From Gautieria morchelliformis (taxonomy: Eukaryota; Basidiomycota; Agaricomycetes; Gomphales; Gomphaceae), in assembly GCA_015179125.1 (NCBI GenBank), contig WHVA01000086.1:186001-250000 (forward strand): a stretch of 64,000 nt of DNA, in the 5' to 3' direction. The notes under the pieces were generated by a model. The model searched no databases. It was not told the origin of the DNA and saw only the letters and a program-made list of their open reading frames with translations. The translations under genes were made by a program, and so were the position numbers. Positions 1-9,390 of this stretch are shown in pieces (position 1 is the first letter of the stretch; each line of letters starts with the position of its first letter).

Positions 1-5
1 TTGAC

Positions 6-317
6 TTAGAGCACGTCGTCGCGGTCTTCGACCACGTGTTCTAAGTCCTTGACCTCTTTTTTGAGGTCATGAATGTCCGGCAGGGGCTCCACTGGCGCAT
101 CACGCGCAATGCCCCTCAGGAGCCATCCCCAGGCCACATTGATGGTGTCGCCGATGTCTTCATCCTTCAGCTTCACCTTGCGGGTGCCTGTCGTGGCCCG
201 TAAGTGCGTGGTGTAAGCCGTGCAGGTATCGCAGTCGTCTGGGTGGACGATTGCCAGAGCTTCTTCCCATCCTATGATCATCCAGTTTTCCTGATCCGGC
301 ACATCAAAGCTGTACAT
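6..317 (-). CDS. Small mobile-element-associated hypothetical protein (103 aa)
   Basis: This is a 103-residue open frame with its ATG at 317 and its stop at 6. It contains a W-x2-AL-x2-H-x4-C-x2-C arrangement (residues about 17-33) and an acidic, coiled-coil-prone C-terminus rich in K/E/D. Small proteins with this pattern are common as repeated lineage-specific ORFs in mushroom genomes, often beside transposons; that is recollection of family style, not a database match. No function can be given. It may be one exon of a longer gene reaching beyond the window edge. The neighbouring DNA is transposon-derived, so a mobile origin is likely. Confidence 0.35.
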   Translation of the reverse strand: MYSFDVPDQENWMIIGWEEALAIVHPDDCDTCTAYTTHLRATTGTRKVKLKDEDIGDTINVAWGWLLRGIARDAPVEPLPDIHDLKKEVKDLEHVVEDRDDVL

Positions 318-1339
318 CCTGTTCTCAATGTCACTTTATCTGACATTGACACGTCGGTGTGCTTGGCCTAGCCATAATGCTGACTAGTTCTGATCTAAAG
401 CAATTCCACAGCTATCCCCTTTAACATATCATGGCATTTTAAACTATGACTACACTGGAGCACTTGCATTACTCACACTTAAACCCTTTGATCAAGCCTC
501 AGTGTACCTTCACCTTGTCGCCACAGCACCCATTCTTCAAAACCCTGTTGCACTTCAGTTGGAGGCTCTCAAAAAGCTTATGGTTGTATGGCTCATTCTC
601 TTTGGGGGAGTAACTCTCAACACTGTCGTGTCTAGATGTCACCCTTACCCAGGTATGCCCACCCGAAACAATGACACTACCTGAAGAACATGCACTATGC
701 GGCATTTGCCAAATTGTACTCCAATGTAGATGCCACATCACATAGTAATGGCACAAAAAAATGAATAAACATCAGATCATCGCCATGATGTATGATGGCA
801 CACCGACCTGTGAATATAAACACAGTGTCCAGCAGCCTGAATTCGCTGTATGGTGATACACCTGAGAGAATAAGTGTTGTTTATAAGGGGTCCTGAAGAA
901 GGGATTAGAGGTCCTCAGAGGAGGATGTTGTGAACTCAAAGTATCTGTGGGAGTCAGAGAGACAGCATAACAGGTAAGCTGTGAGGACAACGGAAAGTGA
1001 GACAATGGTCATGACAGAAAAAGAATCAGTAAATACAGGGTTGACCCCAAAGAACAGACAGATCATGACCCATGACAGCTAACCTGCGACAACGATGGAT
1101 GGTGAGACAATGGTCGGCACAGAAAAGAAATACTGGCATGACCCAAAAACAAAGGGATGATACGAATGTTTCAATGCAATGACATGAATCACGGAGTTCA
1201 TAATGCATGGGAAGAAGCAAGAGTGAGACAAAGGTGGTGACATGGCAGAAAAATTGTGGGAAACATCCTGAAAGGGACAGAAAGCTGCATCAAACATGGA
1301 GAAAGGGACACAAACTTTCACATGTCGTATGCTTAATAT
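318..1339. other. No recognisable gene (repeat-rich interval)
   Basis: Short overlapping frames occur on both strands but none has a recognisable domain or convincing codon structure. The interval lies between a small hypothetical ORF and a decayed reverse transcriptase and is probably degenerate mobile DNA. Confidence 0.5.
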
Positions 1340-1379
1340 AAGAGTAATATAATGGCGCGATGGAGATGAAGAGTGGCTT

Positions 1380-1818
1380 TCGGAATAATTTGCCGGCAAT
1401 TTCTGCATATGAGGACTGGAGAGCAGGGTGAAATAAGGGGAAGACATTAAGGGACCAGTTGATCCAGCCCAGGAGGCACTGCCACTGAACAAGAGGATGA
1501 CAACGGGAAGCCAAGACATCAGTGAATGCGTGAATGGTGGTAACAAGAGCAGTTTTGCTGTCAGTTGGGAATGAGATGGACATGTCCCTGGGGCCAACAT
1601 TGAGACCTATAATGCGAAGGAATTGGCTGAAAGCCTGCTTGGACATTTTGTGCGGGAGCCCAATCTCATCCCACAAAGCAGGAGGTGAACTTGTTTTGCT
1701 GGATAAAGCTTGCTCTGGGTTTGTACAAGTAGAGCTCCAGGTCAGGGTCATGAGACCACGTGTCATCCATGTAATGGAGGAGAGTGTCAATGCCCTTCAC
1801 ATAGATGGTGATCCACAT
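1380..1818 (-). pseudogene. DIRS-like reverse transcriptase fragment
   Basis: On the minus strand the frame shows LLHYMDDTWSHDPDLELY, a Y-M-D-D catalytic box, at about 1725-1780. After a frame change near 1670 it continues as WDEIGLPHKMSKQ, then LLGWINWSLNVFPLFHPAL and IAGK. The order (YMDD, WDE.G.PH, GWINW.LNVFP..RPAL, .GK) is that of the DIRS/tyrosine-recombinase class of reverse transcriptases found in Agaricomycetes. It is truncated on both sides and frameshifted, so it is not functional. It is joined directly to a Ty3/Gypsy RT fragment (1819-2445) in the same orientation. Confidence 0.6.
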
Positions 1819-2445
1819 GACAAAGGACTGGACCTCCTTCTTGTTCTGCGGCACAGGCCAATCCAATACACCGGAAACTTTGACTGGGTCCATTTCCACC
1901 TTTCCCTCCAACACAATCACCCCAAGATACTCTATCCGTGTCCGCTCAAATTCGCACTTTTCCAGCTTGAGACACAGGTTGTACTCCTGGAGCCATTCCA
2001 GCACTCTCCGCACAACCTCCCGATGTTCCGACATTGTTTTTGTGAAGATGAGGATGCCATCGAGGTAGATGCAGACAACCCCTTCTACTATCATGTCACA
2101 GAAGATGTCATTCATCATCGTCTGGAACATGGCAGGACTGTTGGTGAGGCCAAAGAACATGACCTGTGGCTCAAAGAGTCCTTGGTTGGTGCGGAATGCG
2201 GCCTTCCACTCATCTCCCTCTCGGATCTGAACATTATTGAAGCCCCAGCGGACATCCAGCTTAGTGAAGTACTTTTCCCCGTGGAGTTGTGTGATCAGTT
2301 CGGAAATGAGTGGAATGGGGTACCAGTTCTTGATCATGACCGCATTCAAGGCCCAGTAATCCTGCCCAAGTCTCAGCGAGCCATCCTTCTTCTTGATGAA
2401 GATGTAGGGGAACGGCTGTTCAACCAGCCAAGGAAGGCTGCTCAA
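1819..2445 (-). pseudogene. Ty3/Gypsy reverse transcriptase fragment, catalytic site lost
   Basis: The translation carries Gypsy RT landmarks: IKKKDGSLRL (residues 17-26), YFTKLDVRWGFNNVQI (59-74), EWKAAFRTNQGLFE (79-92), MFFGLTNSPAMFQ and a palm motif reading YLDG (127-130) instead of Y-x-D-D. The second aspartate codon is a glycine codon at 2056-2058, which would abolish metal binding. Homology runs to QNKKEVQSF and stops where the DIRS-like segment begins. No gag, protease, RNase H or integrase lies next to it. It is a dead fragment of an LTR retrotransposon. Confidence 0.75.
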
Positions 2446-2619
2446 CCAGCCCTAGTCTTTTCCTTTTTGTCTTGACAATATGTAAAAACACAATTGAAGA
2501 ATTAACAGTATCTTTATGCTGTTAATACAACTGGGGAAAGGCTTTTCAAACATTCCTCTAGTTATCTCATATTTTTCCTTATTTTTCCAAAGTCTCCATG
2601 GCTCAAACTACCATTTTTC
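2446..2619. other. Short interval without a gene
   Basis: AT-rich sequence between the reverse transcriptase relic and an LTR-family copy. No coding or RNA feature is visible. Confidence 0.5.
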
Positions 2620-2893
2620 TGTCATTACAGAGTTGTGGATCCTCCAGCACCCACAACTCTGTTCCGGGCGCTCCATTTCAAACTCCGCCAGGCACCTCGG
2701 CGGTTACATTGTCAAGTGCCACGGGCTATTTCGCTATGACTGTAGATCAGGGTGAATTCCTTTCGAGTAACCCTCTTACTTCTTAACCCTTACCTCTTCG
2801 GTACTGTTCGCTGGGCGATTCGCTAGATCGCACATGCTATTTGGGAATTCGCCACTAACATGCAATATTAACGCCCAAAATCCAATCTTGACA
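2620..2893 (-). repeat. 274-bp LTR-family copy (reverse orientation)
   Basis: Read on the minus strand, it starts TGTCAAGATTGG and ends GTAATGACA, so the ends are TGTCA...TGACA. Its first ~180 bp match, with substitutions, the start of the solo LTR at 57098-58370 (for example GTTAATATTGCATGTTAGTG and CTACAGTC-AGCGAAATAGC). It is much shorter than that copy, so it is either an internally deleted solo LTR or a related short element. A 12-bp hairpin occupies 2627-2638 and 2651-2662. No 5-bp target duplication is evident (ttttc versus gtggt). Confidence 0.6.
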
Positions 2894-3072
2894 GTGGTCA
2901 CCGGTGAAGGGTAGTCACCCTCGGTGATCTATTCTTGTGCTCACCAGTGACCACCCACGGGAACAATTATCTAGTGTATGCCCCAACGGCCTCCAACGGT
3001 CACCACTGACCATTTAAAGTAGGTAGAGTGTACTGTGGAGCACTGTGCCCTATTAAGTTTTCCCACTGTATG

Positions 3073-5126
3073 GCAGAGCCACCGCCTGGACAGCCAGCGA
3101 CACGTAGCAGCTCATGCAATCGCAAGACTCCTGACCCACAACCTATCATCATTGGTGACCCAGCTGGGGACAACGTGGGTGCTGGTGCACCAACATCGAA
3201 GGCTGGCAAAGGTAAAAAACGTAAAACCTCTGCAGAAAAAGCTGCAGAAGATGCCGCAGCTGTATCTTCCGCTGAAGCCTCTGGGTTCATTCAGATGCAA
3301 TATCAGATTGTGTAGAGTACTAACATGATGGTGGTGGCAGCGCTCTCAAGAAACTTATTGACAGCGGCCAAGCTGTGGACCCTCCGGGAGCCGCTTTGCC
3401 GCTGCGCAAAGGAATCTTAAAGGTTACATGGGGAGACGGTGACCAGTCCCAAACAGGTATGTACTCAGTGCCTTTGCCTGGTTTTACTACACAACTGACT
3501 GCTTGACCTTCGAGCCGGACCTACACCCGTCACACCGCCTCCTAGGAACATGTCTCCCCTGCCCCACTCAACCCCTCAAATAGTACAAGATGCTCCTGTC
3601 AAACGAACTGGTAAGTTATCCTTCTTCTGACAATTAGGTATGAATCTTACCTAGTTGAGACAGTCGCCTTTGAAATCAAAGGCCACCACAATGGGAGCCT
3701 CGAGGTTGAAACAATCTCCGAGCACCTCCCTGTGTACGCAACAAGCAGTGCAGATGGTAACAGGTCATATGAGGTACAAACCTGACCTGCCCTGAAAGCA
3801 CTGGTGGACACCAGCTCCCCACTCAAATGTAAGAATTTAAACCGTTGATAGAATATATTTTGAATTTAAATGTATAGTGCAGCACGGGGAGGTCTCACGC
3901 TATGTTGGCGAGCAAAAGATACGCCTTGGTCGTGGCCCGAAGCTCTTGGGTGAAGAACCAATCAAGACCCTTGACCAGCATGTGGCTGGATGGATCCCAG
4001 TGACCGTGTGTGAAGGAAAGCTCACGGCGGCATTGACATGGGAACATGAGGGATTGGAGGTCAGTCTTGTGCAGCTGTCAGGTATGCAGAAAACTCACGT
4101 GAGGCAGCCATTATCCCAGGGTGCCTCCATGGAGGGTAAGGTGTTGAACGACACCCTACCATTGGCCCCGCTCCAGGGACATGGCTCTGCTAATACACAG
4201 GTTGGGCCCCCGATGTTGGAGCAGGCAGGCATGGCAAGGCTCCCCGTACTGCATGAGCAACCGCCGAGTGACCAGCCAATGATTACCAGGGTTGAGATGG
4301 GAGTGTCAAACCCTCTGCAGGACAACATCATGACAAAGGATCACATGGTGCGGGAGAACACAGGTCAGGAGGGTGGGGAGGGTGAGGGAGCTTATCGGCT
4401 CACCGGGGAGCCACATGGCCAGGTAGCCACAATTGGCGGGAGCAGGGACAATGGCCCTGGCTCACCTCTTCGGGTGCTGCAGGCCCAACGTCCTGAAGAT
4501 GCCCAGACACTCGGGGAGTATCTCATGCACTGCCTGCACCTCCCGCGTGTTGACCAGGTCGCCTCCAAGGATGTTCGCACAGCACATGTTGTCTCGCGGT
4601 GGCGAGTCATCCAGCATGCGAGGTCTGGCATGATCAAGTTGGGTTGGCAGTGGTGAGTGTGCGTGTCCATGACATGGTGGTTGAACTGAATACCTGCATA
4701 GGGGAGGGACAGTGGAGTGGACATGCCATCTCCGAGCGGGAACTTGCGGCCCTTGTGAACTTGGGATCATCAACTCTTAGTACCTATAATTCCACCATGG
4801 AGGAAGCTATGAAATTGGACTCACTATGCATGTTTGAGGACCCCAGTAATGACCTCAAGCTTCAGTATGCCAAGCTGGGGGTGACGGCTTTCAAGGAGAA
4901 GGTAGCGAGATGGTATAAGAAGCACCTACAGGCACTACATGCAGGAGACAGTCTTGCAGAGGGCGAGTCATCAGATTCAAACAGGGATTTGTCAAGCAGT
5001 GGGGAACGAAACGGGAAGAAGTGCGAGCAGGGGAAAAAGAGGTGGCACTTGGTGGGAGTGAAAACAAAAAGTGCACAGAAGAAGAGGAAAAGGGGTGATG
5101 TCAGTTCATCAAGGTTGGATGGTTGA
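3073..5126 (+). CDS. Lineage-specific multi-exon protein of unknown function (model approximate)
   Basis: Several frames on the plus strand join as exons. A start at 3073 gives MAEPPPGQPATRSS..., with a basic GKGKKRKTSAEKAAEDAA stretch. A piece at about 3340-3457 (KKLIDSGQAVDPPGAALP) ends at a GTATGT donor. A proline-rich piece at about 3515-3611 (AGPTPVTPPPRNMSP) ends at GTAAGT. A long exon begins at about 3877, and a last exon runs to 5126 (ELAALVNLGSSTLSTY... LQYAKLGVTAFKEKVARWYKK) with a lysine-rich tail. No domain is recognised. The basic patches suggest a nuclear protein, and the setting suggests a mobile-element passenger. Exon limits are inferred by eye. Confidence 0.4.
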
Positions 5127-6138
5127 TTAGTAGGGAATATGCAAAATTTTCTCTGGTAGGATTGAATACATGGCCGCCTGTACATTACGATGCCCTTACA
5201 CATGTCCACCGTCCAGTCCTGCGTGCCGGTCAGATGTTCGCGAGGATGGCTTGAGATCATTGTCGCAGTAGTCACATAGACGACTTGCTGTTCCTGGCGA
5301 ACTCGTTATCAGTCAGTATAGGAATAAAAAGGGTAGGAAAACATATAATGCAACGGAAATGATACGCCTTAACCGAGGACTAACAATGGAGACATACTCT
5401 CTAGACTTGGCTGCCAGGGATATTGCGGCATCTATAGCAGCATAATGGTTAGGCGATCTTCTGTCAATGAAATAAAACAAATACACACTTGTACGACCAA
5501 CAGTATCAAGGCTTTGACAACCCATAGCTTCACAGCGTGGCTCCCCTGTGTGATGTAAACCACACGCCTCGCGCGCAGGCGCGTCGCCTGCACCATCCAC
5601 GTGCACGTGCAAGGCCTCCACAGCGTCCGCACAGTCGGTCACGCCCCTGTTGGGGCCACACGCATCGCGTCCGTGTCAGGGCGGCCTAGTTTTGCGTCCG
5701 CGCGGCGTGGATCTAGCCCTGATGGCCCCCCATCGTGGTCCCAGGCGGATAGACACGCCAGCATGGCGGAGAGGGGCACGGGAGCACATGCTCGAGCACG
5801 AGGGGGGTGCCTGCGGGAATGGGCTCACTTGGGTGGAAGTTCGAAACACCAGTGGGGGTGGGTGCAGGTGCAGGATCGGGTGGCAGCCTTGGGGGACATA
5901 GGCGCGCCATGGCCGAGTGCCTTAGTGCTCTCATCGCACACCACAAGCTCCCTTGCGAGCTTCCAGAACACCGTGTGCCTGCCCCGCCCCACCCCAACCT
6001 GTGTGGCCTCCTAAAGGGCGTCACTGCCAGGCTGCAGGCCCTCCACGGGCCGGCCCCCATCTCCCACTCCCACGTTATCGTGCACGTCACGGTTCCGCAC
6101 CACTCTGGCGTCCATGATGGGACGTTGCATGTCCTTCT
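5127..6138. other. No recognisable gene
   Basis: This interval includes a GC-rich stretch (about 5560-6120) that opens long frames on both strands simply because stop codons are rare. None shows a domain or a consistent splice model. Confidence 0.45.
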
Positions 6139-6561
6139 TCACCCTGTATTCTCTATGCCCAAGTCCATAAACCTACTCCTCCAGTCTTCCGCCTCCTGTT
6201 TGGCTGCCTCCGCTTCCTTCTGTGCCATTGGTAAAAGGGTCACCTGCCTCCTAGCATCATCTGTCCGTCGAGCTTGGCCTGTCAGCACCTCGATCATGCC
6301 CATTGACCGCGTCAGTGCCGTTTCCACCTCGTGGATTTGGGTGGTCCAGAACATCTGTGCTTGCTTGATACCCGTTGTCGCCTGCTCATGGAGGCTATCA
6401 TTGTCCCGCTGGAGAGTCCCGATCTCTACAAGCCGTGCCTGGTGTGCATCGGACGCCTGCATGTCCAAGTTCCGCAGCATATTGACGTCACTCTCGAGCT
6501 GAACCTTAGCAAGCTTGAGCTGCTCGTTTTCTTGAAGTGAAACAGCACGGATGCGTGCCAC
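6139..6561 (-). CDS. Coiled-coil hypothetical protein (140 aa)
   Basis: The translated frame is dominated by heptad-like E/Q/K/L/A sequence (LQENEQLKLAKVQLESDV, RLVEIGTLQRDNDSLHEQ, MAQKEAEAAKQEAEDW), so most of it should form a coiled coil. It has no enzymatic motif. Coiled-coil ORFs of this style are repeated in mushroom genomes next to KDZ-type transposons; here a KDZ-like transposase starts about 270 bp away on the other strand. It may be one exon of a longer minus-strand gene or a passenger ORF. The start at 6561 is simply the first ATG. Confidence 0.4.
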   Translation of the reverse strand: MARIRAVSLQENEQLKLAKVQLESDVNMLRNLDMQASDAHQARLVEIGTLQRDNDSLHEQATTGIKQAQMFWTTQIHEVETALTRSMGMIEVLTGQARRTDDARRQVTLLPMAQKEAEAAKQEAEDWRSRFMDLGIENTG

Positions 6562-6829
6562 CTAGGCTCGGGATCACGATTACGGTGCTTGAGGTAGTCG
6601 CAGTCTCGGTGCTTCAGGGAGTGACACCCAGAGAAAGAGATGATCGGTGACACAATTCCTGTGAGGTAGCGTGTCAGAAACCAACGTATGTTTTCATGAG
6701 AACCTACAAACCGAGGGGCAGAACACTGACATCAGAAAAGACGAATGCAGACGTGGGGATCGCAACACAGAAGGTTTCACGGAAACATGATATGGAGGGT
6801 ATCCCACGGTTCAACTTTGCCCATCCCTC

Positions 6830-8429
6830 TTGACCATGATGGTGTGCACACACAGACAGGAGGACAAGAAGAAAACGCTCCACAGAAAAGACCACTGTCA
6901 CGTGACCCTGGGCCACATCTTTCATCGTACGACCATGGACCCCACTCTGGGCGACTTGCTACTGGTTCTGACAGCATACTTTCCAGACAATCTCTCCGTT
7001 CAGCGCCTCTTCTATGCTTTAGCTGCTATTCTGAGCCTGCAGGCCATGGTCCAGCTCAATAGAAATCAAAGGCGCCTCCCAGGTCAACCACCGCAGATGG
7101 GTTGGGAGAAGGATCTCCAGGAGCTGATCCATGCAGCCTTGCATCCGGAGGAATCGGCAACTGAGGAGATAGAAGGGGAGCCTCCAGGAGCCGCAGTAAT
7201 GGCCCATCTCAGTGAAGGACTGAGTGAAATCCTTGTGATTCTGGAAAGGGACGCTGTCAACATCGTAAATAAACTGCTGTTCTCACCCTACCCCATTCTA
7301 TGCATGGCCCAGGTCAATTGTCGCTTCTGCCCAGGACACCGTCCCTTGACCCGGTATGAAAGCATGACGATCGTCCCACTTTTGGGGCGGAATTTGCAAT
7401 GGGGAAAGGGCTATGTGGGGGTGCCCCTTGTGGTAGGATTGCAACCACCTGCACCAGCTCCAGCAGGGGCCCAGCCCTGGGTCCGAATGGCTGTGATGGA
7501 TGGTAAAACATTGACACATCGGGTGAGTGGTTTGGCCCTGTGTAATAGGAAGACACTTAGGCTGAGTTTATTAGATATGTGCAATTGACCATTGCTGGGA
7601 ACCTTTGGTCAACTATAAGTCGGGGTGATTCTGTCATCTGCATCTAGAGAATGAAAATGTCTGTGCCATCAATACATGTGGACGGCCCATTGATGGCGAA
7701 GGAGATGTGATGTGTAATCTGCCTGCTCATGTGGCAATCGACCGAGCATGGAAGCAGAGGTTTGGACAGGCATCCTTTCAGGGGGTGCGACGTGGCATTA
7801 AGAAAGGTGGTCCTTGGGATCCTGATAGCCAGCCAGACCAGGAGGAAGCCGAACCAGACTTGGGTCATACCTTTCGTGCACGCTGTACATATTGTGTCCA
7901 GACTATTCAATGGGCGTGTGGTATGCCCATTGGATGGGGAAAGTGTTATGAGATTGAGAGTGTCTCTCAGGTCCTGCAATTGGTTAATTTCTGGTTTCCA
8001 CCTGAGGGTGCCCGACCCTCTTTCATTGTCTATGACAATGCCTGCAAATTGCTTGCACATATTGTTACTCAGAATGCACAGGACTTGTGGCTCACTGCCA
8101 CTCGGTTCATGGTGGACACATGGCATTACATCAACCATCGCAGCAAAGATTGCCTGTGTCGGGAATGGTGCAATCCTGCCCCCTTCAATGGCAGTCAGCC
8201 AGACTTGGTCATCTTGGAACGAGATGGCACGGGACAGATGCATGCCAGTCGTGCCTTCAATACAGAGGTGGCAGAGCAATTCAATGCCTGGATGGATGGA
8301 TTTGAATCATAGCTGCGACAGATGACTGACTTCAACTTTGATTTTTTCATACATTCAGTCATGTTATTGTATAAGGAAGAGGTTGAGCAGAGGGTGGAGG
8401 GCAAGCAGCATGCCATTCCTAACTACTAA
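6830..8429 (+). pseudogene. KDZ-like transposase / CxC-type protein, one in-frame stop
   Basis: Two plus-strand blocks appear to belong together. Block 1 (6830 to about 7560) has a helical start (TLGDLLLVLTAYFPDNLS) and a Cys/His patch (CRFCPGHRPLTRYESM). Block 2 (about 7707-8429) has the features I associate with KDZ (Kyakuja-Dileera-Zisupton) transposases: FIVYDNACKLLAHI, then RFMVDTWHYINHRSKDCLC, then FNTEVAEQFNAWMDGFES. A TAG at 8310-8312 interrupts the frame, which continues cleanly (LRQMTDFNFDFFIHSVMLLY) to TAA at 8427-8429. A single CAG-to-TAG change is the simplest explanation. The DN..C...H / VD..H..NH / N...EQ.N pattern supports the call; the subfamily is uncertain. Confidence 0.6.
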
Positions 8430-8538
8430 ACTATCATTAGTATTACAGTTCTCCAACCACCCTTAAATTAATAAGAAAGTCCTGTAATAACAGTCAGGTT
8501 AATTTCATCCAAATCCAATGTAAGCAGTTATAGCCTAT

Positions 8539-8715
8539 TGTCAAGATTGGGTTTGGGTGTTAATATTGCATATTAGTGAACACAGTGAATGCCCGAAAGG
8601 CTTGTGCAATAAGCTATGTAGTTTGGCGAATAATGTAAAGCCAATAAAGATTATGAAGTAAGGGGATTACTCGAACGGAGCTTGCCCTGCCTACAGTCAA
8701 AGTGAAATAAGTAGC
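8539..8715 (+). repeat. 5' end of the TGTCAAG LTR family
   Basis: It begins TGTCAAGATTGGG and follows the 57098 copy base for base over long stretches (GTTAATATTGCATATTAGTGA, AACACAG-GAATGCCC, GGCGAATAA, CCTACAGTC). Sequence to the left of TGTCAAG is unrelated among the three copies, so this is the true element end. It runs into a tandem-repeat block and no matching TGACA end was found. It is therefore a truncated or rearranged copy, in the opposite orientation to the copy at 2620-2893. Confidence 0.55.
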
Positions 8716-9140
8716 CCGTTTTCATTGTATTGTTTTAATTGGTAAACCCTGCACTGCATTGCATCGCAGTGGAACACTATTGTGTGATGGAGCACATTGG
8801 AGTTTGAAACTGCTTTTCCAGCTATAGGTGACCAGATACCACTGGAATACATTATGTTTTCATTGTATTTTTTTTTAATTGGTAAACACTGCACTCCATT
8901 GCATCACAGTGGGCCACACTGGTGTGCAATGAAGCCCATTGGATTTGGAGATTGCAATGATTAATAGTGTGGTGCAATGTATAACATTGTAAATATTTAG
9001 TTTGTTGTCACTGTGCTGCATTGTGTTGCAGTGGGCTACACTACTGTGCGATGGAGTGCATGGGATTTTGAAACTGCAATGATGATTAGTGTGGAGCATT
9101 GGACACCATTGCCACACACTGTCTTGTGGTGCGTGACAGG
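8700..9140. repeat. Three diverged ~150-bp tandem repeats
   Basis: Three units start near 8715, 8853 and 9003. Each carries the same string of words: TTTCATTGTATT / AATTGGTAAAC, CTGCACTGCATTGCATC / CTGCACTCCATTGCATC / CTGTGCTGCATTGTGTT, GCAGTGG-CACAC, GTGTGATGGAG and TTTGAAACTGC. The copies are clearly related but well diverged, so the duplication is old. No coding frame is conserved across the units. Confidence 0.6.
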
Positions 9141-9258
9141 GGTGGCCGGCATTGGGCATCAGGGTAGTGGGGTGGCCATGGCCCCGGGTTGCATTGGCGC
9201 CCAGGGCCAATCAGTGGGGACATGAGTAATGGGGATATTACTGGATTTTGGCCACTTT

Positions 9259-9274
9259 TTAGGGTTAGGGTTAG
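9259..9274 (+). repeat. Interstitial telomere-like tract
   Basis: TTAGGGTTAGGGTTAG is 2.7 copies of the TTAGGG telomere repeat used by most fungi, lying between the tandem-repeat block and a DIRS-like relic. The tract is too short to be a telomere and could arise by chance or from break repair. Confidence 0.5.
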
Positions 9275-9390
9275 AGATTATGTAAGGGTGCCCTATTTAG
9301 AGCGTCCTCTATCTTATACACTGATTCCATGAACACAGTCGACATCTTCCATTCCTTAAAAGCTCACAACGAATACAACCACCTTCTCTC

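Noticed and set aside
1534..2475. A 313-codon plus-strand open frame
   Set aside because: It lies antisense to the reverse-transcriptase relics (minus strand), whose motifs explain the sequence; the plus frame has no recognisable domain.
5601..6502. Long overlapping plus- and minus-strand frames in a GC-rich stretch
   Set aside because: Frames arise from few stop codons; only the coiled-coil minus-strand frame (6139-6561) has protein-like character.
2893..8539. Facing LTR-family ends read as terminal inverted repeats of one giant KDZ transposon
   Set aside because: The shared sequence extends away from, not into, the KDZ segment, and the 57098-58370 copy is a self-contained unit with its own target duplication.
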